From: Marchantia polymorpha subsp. ruderalis
Taxonomy: Eukaryota > Streptophyta > Marchantiopsida > Marchantiales > Marchantiaceae
DNA: 64,000 nt
Reading direction: 5' to 3'
Assembly: GCA_037833965.1 (NCBI GenBank)
Contig: AP031351.1
Span: forward strand, 570,501 to 634,500
The notes beneath the pieces are model-generated. The model ran no database searches, was not told where the DNA came from, and saw only the letters and a list, made by a program, of their open reading frames with translations. The position numbers were made by a program, and so were the translations under genes. Shown here piece after piece: positions 12,880 through 26,360 of this stretch; positions within the stretch are counted from its first letter, which is position 1, and the number at the start of each line of letters is the position of its first letter.

Positions 12880-15800
12880 CACACTGCTCAACAATTAACG
12901 TTCATACTGTATATGATAAGATGGTCCAATGTTTCTTCCCTATCTTTTTGGAGAGGATGTGAGATCATGACCATTCTCGGTTCTTTCTTTCATTCATTTT
13001 TTCTTTCTTTCTTTCTCACACACTGTCATCTCCTCTTCTATGGTTCTCCATTTGTTTGTCTCTCTATGTGACTGTCCATGGCTCTAGTAGAACCCCAAAC
13101 TCTGGCTCTAGGTGTTTTTGGCAGGGGATTCAGAAGCTTGGACGGAGAGAAAGTTGAATGGTATGGGTGGAGGCCCATCCCGGGGCAGCATGAGTGGCTC
13201 ATTCAAGAATGGGGTGTGGTTTGCGACAGATGGGTTCGTGACACTACTAATTAATTCATTGTACTATGCTAGTGGCAAGATGACTGGACGGAGGTAGATG
13301 GAAATGGACGGGCTGGGTCGAATGTCCCCTACTAATATGGGATATACAAATTCAGCGCAGACTTGGCTATTTTCTGATCCATTGATCGCTGAAAGTCTGC
13401 CAAATTTGGAGCTTTAGGGCGTACAAAACAGATCAGCATCACGTCACAATATCGACATCGATCGATCGAGCAGTCACCAGGAGCCGGGTGACATGTTTCG
13501 TCTGCCCATCATACCATCACTCCAAGTTGCGGGCGTGGGGTACCATCTAATTATTTGCTAAAAGAAGAATCTTGGATGTAAACTGGAGATGATTCGCTAT
13601 ATATATACACCACATCATATAAGAGCGCGCCCTAGGATTGTGGACGTTTTGCCTTTGCTTTGGAGGGCTTCCTGCGCTTCAGCATCCGTGTTGTGCTTAG
13701 TATCGCTCTCCGATCTCCTTCCGATTTTACCATACGGATGCATAATTACATACTTCCATTTTTCCACATAGGTTATATAAGGAAGCTTCATGCCATTTTT
13801 GCAGATTCGAATCGCAATGTTTGCCCGGTGTCCTATGGTCAGGGAGATGCATGTATTTTTTCAACTGGCTACCTTCTCAGCAAGCGAATGAGAAAAATGC
13901 AGCAAAACGATTCATTCCACAAATATGGATCTGATTTTTACATATCAATGTATCGTGGAATGCATGTTCTATCAAATAGAGAAGAGATGTCGTACAAGGA
14001 TGGGGCGAGCCCCAAATGGAGAAACATTGTGCTATCAAATAGAGAGGTGATGACGTAAAAGGATGGGGCGAGCTCCAAATAGAGAAACATCATCTATAAT
14101 AGAACGCACTAAAGTCGTGATATTACATCACAACAACTATAATTACGCGTATTATGTGTTCCTTCCTCATTCCCGTCCTGTTAACAGTTCTCCTATCTTA
14201 GCGCACCTGCTTAAGTAGAACGACATAGATTCTACAAGGCGACAATCTAGATACAGCCGTGAGGAGATTGGTCACGTGCGCAGACGCTCGGTCTCCTTAA
14301 ATCAGGCACTGCCTGGCTTCCGCCCGCTCATCGCCCGATCTGCTAACTGACACGCGAGATCTCCCCCCACACAATCGCCGTATCGACCAAACTGGTCGAT
14401 GTCGTCTGCGCTCTATAGATCGGGCCCGACCCCAACAGGTGTGCGCAGCTTCGGACGCCGTCCGTCTCTGCCCTCTTCTAGCGAGAGCTCTTCTCATGAA
14501 GTTTCGCCCACGCGCAGTTCTTTCTACTTGCACGCCGACGGCGACGGTGGCCCTCGCCTGGCCATGCTGACGTGGCTGCAGGGTTCACCTCCTAGCACGT
14601 GGGGCATCTGTCTCGGAAAAGTCGACGGGTCTAAGGCTCAGTTCCTCCCTTCCCTACCCCACCCTCTCGACCTATTGACGGATCCTGTCGTCAGCTTTCT
14701 TTACCCCTTGACTTTCTTAGTGTACCTTACGTATAAAGTAAAAACACAAGAAAGTAAGGGAAGACCAAATCAAATCCCATATGGATGGAAGCAAACGGTT
14801 AACATGGGTGTGCACCAATAGCATCACTGTAAATGTAATAAGTAAATCACATTACAGTTTAGCGTAAATCGATCTCGATTCGTGAAGAGTTAACGGATAA
14901 TCATGGGTTAACATGGGTTCTTGACTAGAGAAACCACTAGTTGGCGGGGATTCCTCTAGCTAGAACACATTATGTTTATAGTAAAGTACGTCTCGTACAT
15001 GTGATTTATTACCTAGAGAAGTCGTTAGATAGTTGCTTAGCTGAGATATAGGTTGTATCTAATAGTATGATTTGGATTACACGTGAGTAGTAAATGAAGG
15101 TGTAGATAGGTGGATTAACACAACGAGCAAAGAAATGGTGGAGGTAAATGCAAAGTACAATCATTTTGTTTTCAGATTAACCTGGTGTTTGTAGGTTTAG
15201 CCTTTATCGGAAATACTTTTTTGGGACTCAAAGGTGTCCGTTAAGCGTATGAATTATTAGAAGGTGTTCTAATCTCTGGAGCTACGTACATACATATGCA
15301 TCCATAATCAAACGTGTTGATCGAGGTACATTTGATGTCGATTTGAATGTGGCAACTCGATTTGTGGAGACCTACGTGGTCCAAATTAAACAAAAGTCTA
15401 TGGAGTGAAATGGCAGAAAGGAGATGCATGAAAAGACGAAGCAAAAATAATGTGGTGCAACGGTAGGCAAGCAGAGAAAAGCTACCAAGGGCATAGACAA
15501 ACGGGAAACTCAACAGGAAGATCTAGATGTGTAGAAAACCACCGGACCTGCAGAAGTGACCAAACAGCGAGATCTTTGGCCGGGAAACCATCGGATTCGC
15601 AAAATCGACCGAAAATGGAGTTCGAACTCCTGCAATGAAGCAATGGTAATCCGGATCGAAAGATAAAGCATTTAATGAAAGCTGAGGCCGTTGCAAGACT
15701 GAAGCCCCCGGGTCCGCAGGGATATACTGTAGTAGGGTTGCGGGAATGATACACTTGTTGTGATATCTCCGGTGGATTTGACGTATGTCAACGCGAAGCT

Positions 15801-16520
15801 TATCCGAAGTCGTAAAGTTAAGCGGGTAGGTAAACCCCAGTTAGCTGTGAACCCAAGTGGTGTTAGCAATGGGAGAAACGTCCACGGGTAAACAACTCTA
15901 TGACTAGTTTTGGCGGTCCAGCCAAAAGCAGATGAAAGGTGGTGTAACAAGTGGATAAGAGATAGTAAATCCGATGACGGGAAGTCAAGCAAAAGCAGGT
16001 CAGATCAACGACTCTTTTCCAGCACCGGACCTGGGAGTAGGTTCGGTGCTGACGGAGTCCTTACAGAGCCTAGGGATACCGCCGGAGGCAGCCGGTGGCG
16101 CGGCCGGTCGGAGGTGAAAGATCACCGGACGGCCCACTAGAGTCCTGTCACCGTATGCACAACGATGGATCCACGGGCTCACTGCGGCGTCCGTGGATTA
16201 CAGCATCCGGCGGCTGCGACCGGCTGCCAGGGACATATATAGTAAAATCGTCGAGAAAGGAGGAAGCGTGGAGACAGACCAGGAGGATCGGATTGCAAGC
16301 AGCTTGAGAGACAACGGGGACGAGGAGACGAAGAGTGGAAGGCGAGCCAGGCAGGCTGGCGCAGCCAACGGCGGCGTGAAGCAAAGGAGCAGCGAGAGAT
16401 CGAGTCGGTAAATTGAGCTGGATGGTGGGCGAGTTGAAGATCACAGTAAAGACGGAAACTGACGAGGCAAGCCATGAAATTCCATATTTGAAGCCGAGTT
16501 CGTCGGCTGCTGCAGGGCAC
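12880..16520. other. Balanced to GC-rich region without recognised gene
   Basis: Open frames of 60-140 codons occur on both strands (for example plus 14399-14821 and minus 15672-15992). They overlap each other, lack family resemblance and look composition-driven. A TATA-like stretch (CTATATATATACACC) near 13597 could serve an unidentified transcript. A 63-bp tandem duplication lies at 13969-14094. Confidence 0.5.
13969..14094. repeat. 63-bp direct tandem duplication
   Basis: The unit begins near CTATCAAATAGAGA and contains GGATGGGGCGAG. It occurs twice head to tail with the second copy offset by 63 bp and only a handful of differences. Confidence 0.85.
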
Positions 16521-16528
16521 TGCAAGGC

Positions 16529-16535
16529 TTTATAA
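16529..16535 (+). promoter_or_regulatory. Candidate TATA box for the hexose transporter
   Basis: TTTATAA followed by CC lies in otherwise GC-rich DNA about 830 bp upstream of the transporter ATG. If used, the leader would be about 800 nt. It could also be chance; no initiator can be proved from sequence. Confidence 0.3.
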
Positions 16536-16669
16536 CCGCTTTGTTCCGGCGGATCAGTCACACAGTTCCGCGGTCCGGAGCAGTGGCAAGGAAATCAGCA
16601 GCGTCTTGAATCTGTAGCCTGGAAGGAAAGTCTGATAGCGGGTTGTGTGGGGCCTCAAGGAAAGGGCTT

Positions 16670-16692
16670 GCCTGCCTGCCTGCCTGCCTGCC
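16670..16692. repeat. (GCCT)n microsatellite in the transporter leader region
   Basis: Nearly six tandem GCCT units. Confidence 0.9.
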
Positions 16693-17364
16693 GGTTATTA
16701 GCTGCCTCGCCGAGACAGGGGGAGCGGGAGACGGAGGGCTCCTTGATCGATCCAGTGCAGCTGCTTCCCCCATTGTGAGTGCTTATGTGTCGACAGATCC
16801 TTCGACTTTCTAATAACCTCCTGCTCTTTCTCCGGCTTAGCGAGGTGGCATTCTCTTGTGAGAGCTCTCACTCTCGCAAGTCTGCTCCCGTCTCTTCGTT
16901 GGAATGCGTATGAATCGGTTGCGAATCTTCCTCGTCCACGCAGTGCGCTCCGATAGTGTGTGTTTCTGAGTCAGTTCAGGTGGCAGGTCCCCTCTCGGTG
17001 TCATCATAGTCATGCTGAATTGTCCTATCCCGTTTCATCTAGGCTCAGAGCCGAGCACCGCTTTGGTATTTAGGCCCAAACCTCTCGCTTAGAAAGACCT
17101 CTTCGGCACCACATCGGTGTTTGAGCAGAGCCTGGGACAGTTGGAGATCATTCAGTGAGTGAGTGAGTCCGTCCATCATAGGTATCAAATTCAGCTTAGC
17201 TTTCCCCTCAGCTCTCACCTCGGCCTCTCCAGTTGATGCCTGGCTTTGGATTGATTGGAATGTGTAGTCTGTGTGTGCATTTCTTTCCTGCCCATTCTCT
17301 GACGCTGGCGGCTGCTGCTCTGTCATAAAACAGGATTTGAGGTCGAGAACTTCTAGCTACAGCA

Positions 17365-19209
17365 ATGGCAGGAGGTGGAGTGGTGTCCGGGCCGTCGGGG
17401 AAGCACTATGAGGGACATGTCACGCTGTTCGTGGCCCTGGCCTGCATCGTCGCAGCCAGTGGCGGTCTCATTTTCGGTTACGATATTGGAATTTCTGGAG
17501 GAGTCACTTCCATGAAAAGTTTCCAGAGGAAATTTTTCCCCAGACTTCTCAATGCCCATGACAGGAACACCTACTGTCGTTTCGACGATCAGGTAGTCCA
17601 GATTTTCACGTCCTCACTGTATCTGGCTGGGTTGATCTCCACTTTCTTCGCAATGTGGACCACCAGCCACTGGGGAAGGAGGCCATCCATGTTGATCGGA
17701 GGTATTGCCTTCTTGGTCGGTTCAGTCCTCAACGCAGCCGCCGTCAACTTGGCTATGCTCGTCATCGGTCGTATCGCGCTCGGTGTGGGTGTTGGTTTCG
17801 GAAATCAGGTGAGTCGATGTTGGCTCTGGCCTACGAGTTAAGACGAAGAAGCTGCATGCCGTCTCTTTCTTACGCCTCGAGCAGTCGTAACTATTAATCG
17901 ATAAAGTAAATTTGTAGGGAGTACGAATATGGATGATTCCCTTACCATAATTAATGAACTGTTTGAATCGCTACCGCAGGCTGTCCCACTGTATCTCTCA
18001 GAGATGGCGCCCGCAAAGCTCAGGGGAGCTCTGAACATCATGTTCCAGTTGGCGACTACCATCGGTATCTTGGCTGCGAACTTGATCAATTATGGAACTG
18101 AAAAGGTCGACTGGGGATGGAGGCTGTCTCTTGGACTGGCTGCAGTGCCCGCAGGAATTCTGACGTTGGGAGGTATGTTTCTCCCCGAGACACCCAACAG
18201 TTTGATCGAGCGCTCCAGGCACGACGAGGGGAAGCACATGTTGGAGAAGATCAGAGGAACGCCTAATATCGGCCCCGAGTTTGACGACATCGTTGAAGCT
18301 TCCAACGCCGCCAAGGCCATCCAGAACCCCCTGGGCAACTTGTTCAAGAGGCAATACCGACCTCAGCTCACCATCGCCATTCTCGTCCCCTTCTTCCAAC
18401 AGGTCACTGGTATCAATGCCATCATGTTTTACGCCCCAGTGCTGTTCCAGACCATCGGGTTCGGGAGCGACGCCTCTTTGTACTCCGCTGTCATCACCGG
18501 AGCAGTGAATGTGGTAGCCACTCTCGTGTCCATCGGAACCGTCGACAGATGGGGTCGTAAGATTTTGTTCTACGAAGGAGGAATTCAGATGTTCGTCTGC
18601 CAGGTATATAAATTGAGTTGTGCTTTTGGTTTAGAAAGAAATATGGGGATCGAGAGATTCTGTTTTAATAGTGGTAGTAACACACAGCTTCTTCTGTTCT
18701 GGTTCTAATCGGCTTGTGGGGTGTCCAATCGATTTCAGATTGCTATCGCTGTCATTTTGAAGTTCAAGCTCCCATTGGCAATTGGAAGCGAGTTGTCGAA
18801 GGGGTGGGCCGCCGTCGTGGTGGTTCTCATCTGTGTGTACGTGGCTGCCTTCGCATGGTCATGGGGTCCTCTCGGATGGTTGGTGCCATCTGAGGTGTTT
18901 CCTTTGGAGATTCGATCTGCTGCCCAGTCTATCACAGTGGGAACCAACTTCTTGTTCACATTCGTTATCGGTCAGGCTTTCTTGACCATGCTCTGTCACT
19001 TCAGATGGGGAATTTTCCTCTTCTTCGGTGGATGGGTGTTCATTATGACCCTCTTCGTCTTCTTCTTCTTGCCTGAGACTAAGAACGTTCCGATTGAGGA
19101 GATGGTGTACGTCTGGAAGGCTCACTGGTTCTGGAAGCGATTCATCGGTGATGAAGTGTACTCTTCTTACCCCACCGACGTCGAGAAACACAACAATGCC
19201 AAGCTGTAG
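17365..19209 (+). CDS. STP: STP-type hexose/H+ symporter, 3 exons, 512 aa
   Basis: Plasma-membrane monosaccharide-proton symporter of the major facilitator superfamily (sugar transport protein family). Exons 17365-17808, 17980-18603 and 18739-19209; both introns are phase 0. Signatures in order: [17 protein letters not shown] (residues 35-50; D40 corresponds to the conserved proton-coupling Asp), [88 protein letters not shown] and [12 protein letters not shown]71 (NTYCRF) and C442 (TMLCHF) are the pair that forms the lid disulphide in plant STPs. Twelve transmembrane segments are expected and the length is typical. Codon use is richer in G and C than the flanks. Identity is secure; the exact sugar is not readable. 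Confidence 0.97.
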
Positions 19210-21186
19210 AATGACTGAGATGCAGTGAAACGACAAAAGTTTTCATTCTTCTTATTCGCAGCGTAGATTCAATTGAACCTAACGGATTGATGTACATATA
19301 CAACTTGAGCAGGCTTTTCCTTCTCCTTTTCACTCATATGGGGTAGTTTAAGTAGGTTAGGTCTGCCAAATGGCAGTATCTGGCTAGTTTATAGTTAGGC
19401 GGTAGTCAGTCTGTTAGGAGGCATGCTTCAGTTCGAGGTGTGCAGGAATCCGGATGGTTTAGTGTTCTCATTTTTTTCAGCAACCGGAAAGAGTTGTTAA
19501 ATAATGTGTTCCACACAACCTTCTGGCAAAGATCTTTTCTTTGCAGTTTTTCTCAGTAAAGATGATTTTTCTCACTGAAGACTACGGTGAGATCGGAGTG
19601 AGCTCCGATCTGCCTGTGCGAATGTTTGCAGACAAAAGCACTCAGTGCCACATGCATGTATGTTGTGCTATATTCTGGTTCAGTGCAGTTGTCTTGGTTG
19701 AGTCTATTTTATACGCCTTAGGAAAATGTGGAGAATTGTGAGATGTATGAAATCTGTGTTTTGTGGTGGTCTGAACGTGACAAAAATTGAAGCTAATATG
19801 TGACTACAATAGCACAAGCTTGAGTTTTAATTGGTCGAGTTGATAATTCCATCGTAGAATTTGCTTTGCAGGGAAATGTAGGGTGCGTAACTGGTAAAAA
19901 AAATATGTTGCATAGAAAACGATAATTGCCCTATACTTCGAGTGTTTATCATTGTGTTCACTACAGATGATGCTGTGATGTTAGATGTCAAATCATTTGT
20001 TAGCTGATCGTGTACTGTGGAAGTAGCGGTGAATGAATTTTGAATGCTTTAGTTCGAAAGAATAGATATTATGGGTGGTATAGTTGCCAACGAGTTAATT
20101 TCAGACCGTTTCTGTAAATTCTGAGCAACTGCACTCCATTTAACTTAATATGAATCAACATCGAAAACTTCATCCAGAATCTGCCGACTCGTCAAATCCT
20201 TGGAATCAAGTCATAAAACACGTGCACACGTAGGGCTATTCATCTGACTGCATGTCTACTGAGAGAGTGAGAGAGGTTACAGATTCGAGCAGTAAGGAAA
20301 AGGGCCAATGGGAGGGCGAGGACAAATAGGACAGCAGGAATCCAATTCAGCCGCCCCTTTCCGAACGGAGATACCTTCCGGACAGGTGTTACTGCGTAAT
20401 GTTCATTGACTTGGGGCTTTGATTACAAGTGACGACAACGAGCATAGCAACAACAAACAAACAGTGGCTTCGGCAGGCGGAGAGTAGAATGGCTTTTGGA
20501 TTTAGGTCCACCACACATCCACTGCATGTGAACTCAATTCATCTCGAGGAGGAATAATCATATCGGAATACCAATCCAAACCATCCCTCGAGAAACATAC
20601 CCTTGAGAAACGGTCTCATTACCGATCACCATTTGTCCCTCGGAGTTCATGTCGGCTTCTTCTATATATATACGTCGCTGTCAAAGGGTAATTTACCTGC
20701 TCCTCCCAGTCAGTTAGTATGCTTCGAGCGTCGATTAATCTAGCGGCGTTTTCAGAGAGTGAATTCACCCCCCTGCTCTTACCTCCAAAGTGCATATTCC
20801 TTAATAGGACTTTTTTTTAAGGGCCAATCAGGCGTCGTTCGGGTTCAGCTCTAACGAATATTCGGCCGCAAAATTGGGCTGTCTTTCGTCGGTAATTAGG
20901 AGGCACGGACAGGAGGTGGATTTGGCCGATCCCGCTTACATCGCCCGTTATCCGTTGGCGGTACCGTTTAGCTGGCCGGACACTAGAGGGAATAGGATAT
21001 CAGTGAACTCCATATTAATGTCTCCACTTTTTTTGCCACGTCAACGTCGCGCAAGCACAGTCAGATTGTCTTAATCTTATACCCTAAACCCCTGTTCTCC
21101 GGATTGCCAGATTGTCATCCTCTCTCCTCATGCAAATCAGCAACATTTTGCCGTTGGGTTGTCGAGAGTTGAAAAATTTGGGAGTG
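19210..21186. other. Spacer between transporter and methyltransferase genes
   Basis: The first few hundred bases are probably the transporter 3' UTR. The rest shows no credible coding exon. A TATA-like TATATATATAC is present near 20663, some 520 bp before the next ATG; the gap holds a 66-codon frame that matches nothing known. Confidence 0.55.
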
Positions 21187-23835
21187 ATGGAGCCTGCTAT
21201 GTTTTCCGTTGCTAGTATGTTTGATGCATCATCTAGTGAGTAATTGACCTATTTTTCTTCTTCTTTTTTATATATGGTGAAATTAATGGGTCTGACAAAC
21301 ATCTGTCTGATGATTTTCCTATGTCAATTTGATACAAAGTTTGGTCAGCTTGCAACAACTAGACGAGAGCTGGATTCGATGTTTCGCAGTTTGGATCTTT
21401 GGATGTTGCTTGGAGGAGACAGGAAGGGAGAGACTCAATTTGTGCCTGTACCTGTGTCTGTGCGGTCAAATCCAGCTCTGTGTAACGCCAGGTGGGGGTT
21501 TTGAAGGTGAAGACGAGAAGGACGAGCAGGCGTTCGTGATAAGAGATCATGACTTTTCTGGAATGGTACTTGACTCTTCCGGCTCCTTGTCCGCAACTTT
21601 CGCTCGATCTGTTTGCTCACGCAGTTCCTGACCTCTCTGCTATGGGGCACAATCTTGCGGAAGACCACTTCGAGTATCAGTGAAGAGTCTAAAGGGTGTT
21701 GTTTTTCTGGAGAGAAGAATATTTGTGCAAGATAAATGTGTCTGTTTTGGAAACGAAGGTAATTGATCCAATGACAGATAGTCATTCAGAGTGATTCGCA
21801 AGGACATTAGTGTTTGTAGTCGTTGAAATTTCACGTCGTTGGTCGATATTTTGGGATGAGACTTTCGATGAGAGCAGCATCACAGTTTGCCTCTATAAGG
21901 ACACACAACAGGAAAATGCTGAAAATAATCTCATTCAAAGTGTGGAAGTTCTCAGATCACTGGAGGGCCCTATGTAGCACTCAGATTTCTCGGCTTTTGC
22001 ACAAAATATGCTTGTGTGTACTTTTTTAAAGGGAAAACGTTTGATTGCTGTTTCCCAACCAGATTGGGAATGTTTCGTACAATGCAAGGACATACCAGTG
22101 AATTTGTATACTAGTGAGCATCACACCAAGACTTTCAAATATGTGTTGCTTTATGCAGAGTTAGTTACAATCATGCCTGGCAACAGGGTCAAAACATAAG
22201 GCTGTCAAGAAGATGCATCACCGCCATTGTATTTATCAAATTGAGGTTGGGGCTTCTGGCATCAGTGAAGATTATTGGTTCAGCTGATTTGTCGCCACTT
22301 TGCTTCAGGTTTTACATGTTCGGGAGTTTTCCTTCCATCAAGTTAATGCGAACCTTTTATGGCCAGGAGCAGTCCTATTTGCTGAGTGGATTGTGGAGCA
22401 TCACAAGCTTTTGGAAGGAAGAAAAGTTCTGGAGCTTGGCAGGTCTGTCATTTGTATAATTGTTTCCAGCTCACATGCTCCTAGATATGATTCCAGTGCT
22501 CAGATTTTATTTGGAAGTGTGTATCACAAATGTGTGGTGATTCGAACCTACAAATTTGAAAGTGATGGTAGTTGCATGGTGTTGTTTCTTGCATATCAGC
22601 TGAGTATGCATTTCTTCATGCTTTGTTCTTTAATTCAGTACATAAGCAGATAATTGCACCTCTATTTAGTGGAGATACTGAGATATGCGTAGAAACAATT
22701 CCCTTGGTTTTGTAGTGGAACGGGAGCTCTAGCTATATTTCTGACGAAGAAATATGGACTGGACGTCACTACATCTGATTATGATGATGTAGAAATCGAA
22801 AACAATATCAAGCTCAACTGCGAGTTGAATGAGCTGTCAGCTCTGCCGCATATTAGACGTAAGAGTTATTGGGATCGTCAGACTGCTACAAATGTTTTTG
22901 TCTCTGAAATGGATATCACCCACATATGATATAACTTGTGAACTGGATAGGATCTTATGGCCAACCTCTTCTTAAGTATGTTAAAGAGTGGCGCTCTTGT
23001 TTGTCTATCTTTATATTGTGTAGTCCTGCTATCATATCAACAGAAAGATAAAATTGAAAAACCAATTCTCGAGAGAGTCACCACTCTGCACGTTAACAAC
23101 GTGCTGTCCATATTTGCACTTTATGACATCGAAGAACATGGTATATACAATCCTCCACTTCATAACACTCATCCATCGTTCGAGACTTTTGGAGAAGACT
23201 TTTGGAAGACTGACTACTTTGATTCTGGTGGTTCCATCTTTGCGTTTCAGATACATGGGGGGACGTTTTTCCTGAAGAAAACCCTCAATGGGACTTGATC
23301 ATCGCAAGTGACATCCTGTTGTGTAAGTTTCTATTTCCTGCACTTGTCCTCTATGATATAATGCCAATCACCTTTCATGATGGTAGCACGAGAGCCAGAC
23401 TTCATCACATCTCAACACCATATTTCAGTCACATATCTCGCTCTGAAGATCGTCGTCCTTCTTCTTGTTGCAGACGTGAAGCAGTATGCAAATTTAATAA
23501 CTACTCTGTCTTACCTGTTCCGTAAGTACGAACCTTTAAAGACGGCAGAAGATAGTAGTGTCGGCGTAAACCTCCAAGAACTAGACGCACCTGAAGTAAG
23601 TCAGAAGGAAGAATGCCTCCAGCTTGATCCATCGTCAGTAGCAACTCGACGTGGAGCAGCAGTTGAAAAACTTCCTCGTCCCTGCTTTTTGATGAGTTGG
23701 AGACGCAGAATACCGAAAGCAGATGAGGCCTTGTTTTTCGAGGGTTGTAAAAGCGCAGGATTTTGTGTGAACGATCTTGGTTCGAGGGTGTACAGTATCC
23801 ACCCCCCTCTCGTTGAATTTACAGACGGATCTTGA
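21187..23835 (+). CDS. METTL21/METTL23-like methyltransferase, 6 exons, 277 aa
   Basis: Class I SAM-dependent methyltransferase of the METTL21/METTL23-like group, whose known members methylate lysine or arginine on proteins; the plant substrate is unknown. Exons 21187-21235, 21492-21565, 22309-22442, 22716-22858, 23251-23322 and 23474-23835 join in phase. The start gives MEPAMFSVASMFDASS, then an acidic GGFEGEDEKDEQ. Domain landmarks are VREFSFHQVNANLLWPGA (about residues 45-62), SAM motif I LELGSGTGALAIFL (82-95), the acidic TSDYDD after strand 2, HTWGDVFP (134-141), the ASDILLY motif (152-158) and a C-terminal CFLMSWRRR. Plant homologues as I remember them share this order. A Ser-rich, low-complexity insert (about 175-210) separates the core from the last strands. 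None of the first exons forms a long ORF, so the start rests on phase agreement and family likeness. Confidence 0.92.
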
Positions 23836-24780
23836 ACGCCCCACTTCCTTATGCTTCGTTGATTTCCCCTCTGCCAATTATGGGCTTCAGGTGGAAAGAA
23901 TTTTACCCCAGCTGTGCATGCAGCCGGTTGATCTGAAGAATGGGTTCCGATGAGAGTGGGAAAGGATTGTGCACGTCTGCCTGCCTCGTCGAAACAGGCG
24001 AGCTACAAAACATGTTACTCAACTGATGAAGGCCCATTTTGATGCAAGGGCTGGAAAGAATCGCGTTTTTGTCGAAGCATTTCTCAATTTATTGGGCCTC
24101 CTCCACTCCGAGTCTCGAGAAATGGAAGCTCACTTCTATACCTCCATTGTCAGGGGAAGTTCCACAAGTTGAAGCTCGCAAATCATATTTTGCACGTTTC
24201 CTTGTTTGAAAGGCTTGTAGAGGAAGCGGAATCATTATCCAACCAATATTTTGACTGGAGGACTCATAAGGGACCACAGGTCAGGTCAGCCCAAAGCAAA
24301 CCATCACGAGGAGTTTTTCCGTTTTGTGTTAATGGGAGAGTTTAGTGAGATCAAATACATATTTATTGGGCTTTCAATTCCGATGATAGTTGAATTCAGG
24401 ACGAGTAAAATTGTATAGAGATATCTAAGAGAATCTGCGTCCTTTGCTTCATTCGATTCCAATTTTCGAGTAACAAAGACATTATCTCCGTTCGGTCTCA
24501 TGCATGATCAAAAATATAATATCCAATGACATTGCAAGTACGTTGTATTTTGTTTTTAAGTAGATTTGAAATGACTTGCTGCATTTTACATTGAAGAATT
24601 GCTCTTGCAAAATTACAGCGCTGTGAAGAAAGTAACTGGTGAGAGTGGGAATATAATTTTTTTGCTCTCTTGCCGAAGCTATAACATAATTGAGACACCG
24701 TAGCACGAGAAATAACCGAACCCACTAAGAATGAGTGAACTTTTGATTCATTGAAATAACTCATAAATATCTATTTTATT
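23836..24780. other. Methyltransferase 3' flank
   Basis: Mixed composition grading into AT-rich DNA. Short frames (for example 23969-24172 plus, 24498-24764 minus) resemble nothing known. The first part is probably 3' UTR. Confidence 0.5.
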
Positions 24781-26142
24781 TGATGTGTAACGAAAGAAAA
24801 GGTGTAAGTTTATGTCATATCTCCTTGGATAAAAGTGTCTCTAGTATGACATACGAGTATATAAGAGATGCAATCATGTATGTACGTCCATTCTATATAT
24901 ATCAAGGATATTATGTATTTACAAATACAAAACAACAAGATAACAAGGATGACTTGAGAGCAATTGGCAAAGAATCCTATTGTTGCGCTGTACATTCTAT
25001 GGATAATAGGCCTAATACTTTACTAGAATTCAGCATGTTATACACTTCACAGTCGTCTGTTTGATAATGTAAAAACTTAATCTATACTTCTATTAAAAAA
25101 ATTCATGCATGAAATGATAATTTGACTTTATTTAGATAAAATAGAGCAAACAGTTATATAGGAAAAAATTTCAACGCAGATCACATCTGAAAAGTCAGCT
25201 ATATGTAATGCTATTTCAATCAGTGCAGCTGTCAGATAGATTTATGATGGAGTATGTTCAATAAAATTGCTTTCGATGTTCATGCTGTCATGAATATGCA
25301 ATATTCACTTCATTTGAAAAAAAAGTTTTTGATTTTTTAAAAAATTTTTAATTGTAAAATTTTAATGAATATCAATATCAATCACATAAATATGTATGGT
25401 TTAGTTGTTTTTCTCTATTACATTATCTCTTTTTTGCATGCATACAAAATTACACATTTTATCATCTTTACATTTAAAATCTAGTGTCGCGATATTAAAG
25501 CTGGCACTCATTGGATAACTATGAAATACATAATGATAATGAACTTGTTTTCTGTTTGGCTCGGTGATAGATCTATCATCATCAAAGCAAGAACATTTAC
25601 ATACAGCTTGAAATTTTAGATCCTGAGTTTCAAGACATAATAAAACAGAAACCTTATTATGCAGAAACTTCCAAATTTATGTTTACATGAAGGATGAAAA
25701 TAGGTTTAAAAAATAATAATTTTTTAATATTAAATAATAAATAAAAAAATTCATATAAAAAATATGAAAACAAGCCTTCAACCAATAGAAAAGTAATTCA
25801 AACAAGGTACCAAAAAGCTTCCAATGCATCATAGAAAAAAGTATGACATATCTCTATCATCAATATCAAAATATATACATAAATACATAGTGTTAGTAAT
25901 TGATAGTAATTTCATTATCATTTTTAAATGACAATGGGATAAATATGAGTGTAATTTTATTTTTTTATGGTGAAATTTTTTCCCATTATCCATGAGTTTT
26001 TGAAAATAATTTTTGTGTTAAGATACAAATATAATTACAAATATGATACATATTATTATACATTTATTGTTGCTAATTATAAATAAGTTTTTCCACAAAA
26101 AAATCTTGGTGAAATTTTAAAAATAATTTCATGCCTAACTCG

Positions 26143-26360
26143 TGTGTTTCGGATTATCCTTGACCTACCCAACTTTAGCTAGGAACCGTCACCTGAACCT
26201 AGTACTTAATCAGCTACTTCTATACCACTTGACAACACTTTGAATGATAATCAATACGTTGATTTTTTTTTAGCTCTCATAGAGTGAACCACTTTACATC
26301 TAGTGTCTCGTGTTTGACATGAATTTCTATCATTTGATGAAGACTCGGTCTTGTGGATAG
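26143..26360 (+). mobile_element. Degenerate LTR fragment, Ty1/copia-like (fossil)
   Basis: The block GTGAACCACTTTACATC followed by GTGTCTCGTG resembles the R/U5 part of plant copia LTRs, and the upstream TTTAGCTAGG is shared with the clearer copy at 43.63 kb. No internal region is seen. It appears old, strongly decayed and broken; bounds are approximate. Confidence 0.4.

Noticed and set aside
17998-18399. 133-codon minus-strand frame
   Set aside because: Antisense of a conserved transporter exon, so a shadow.
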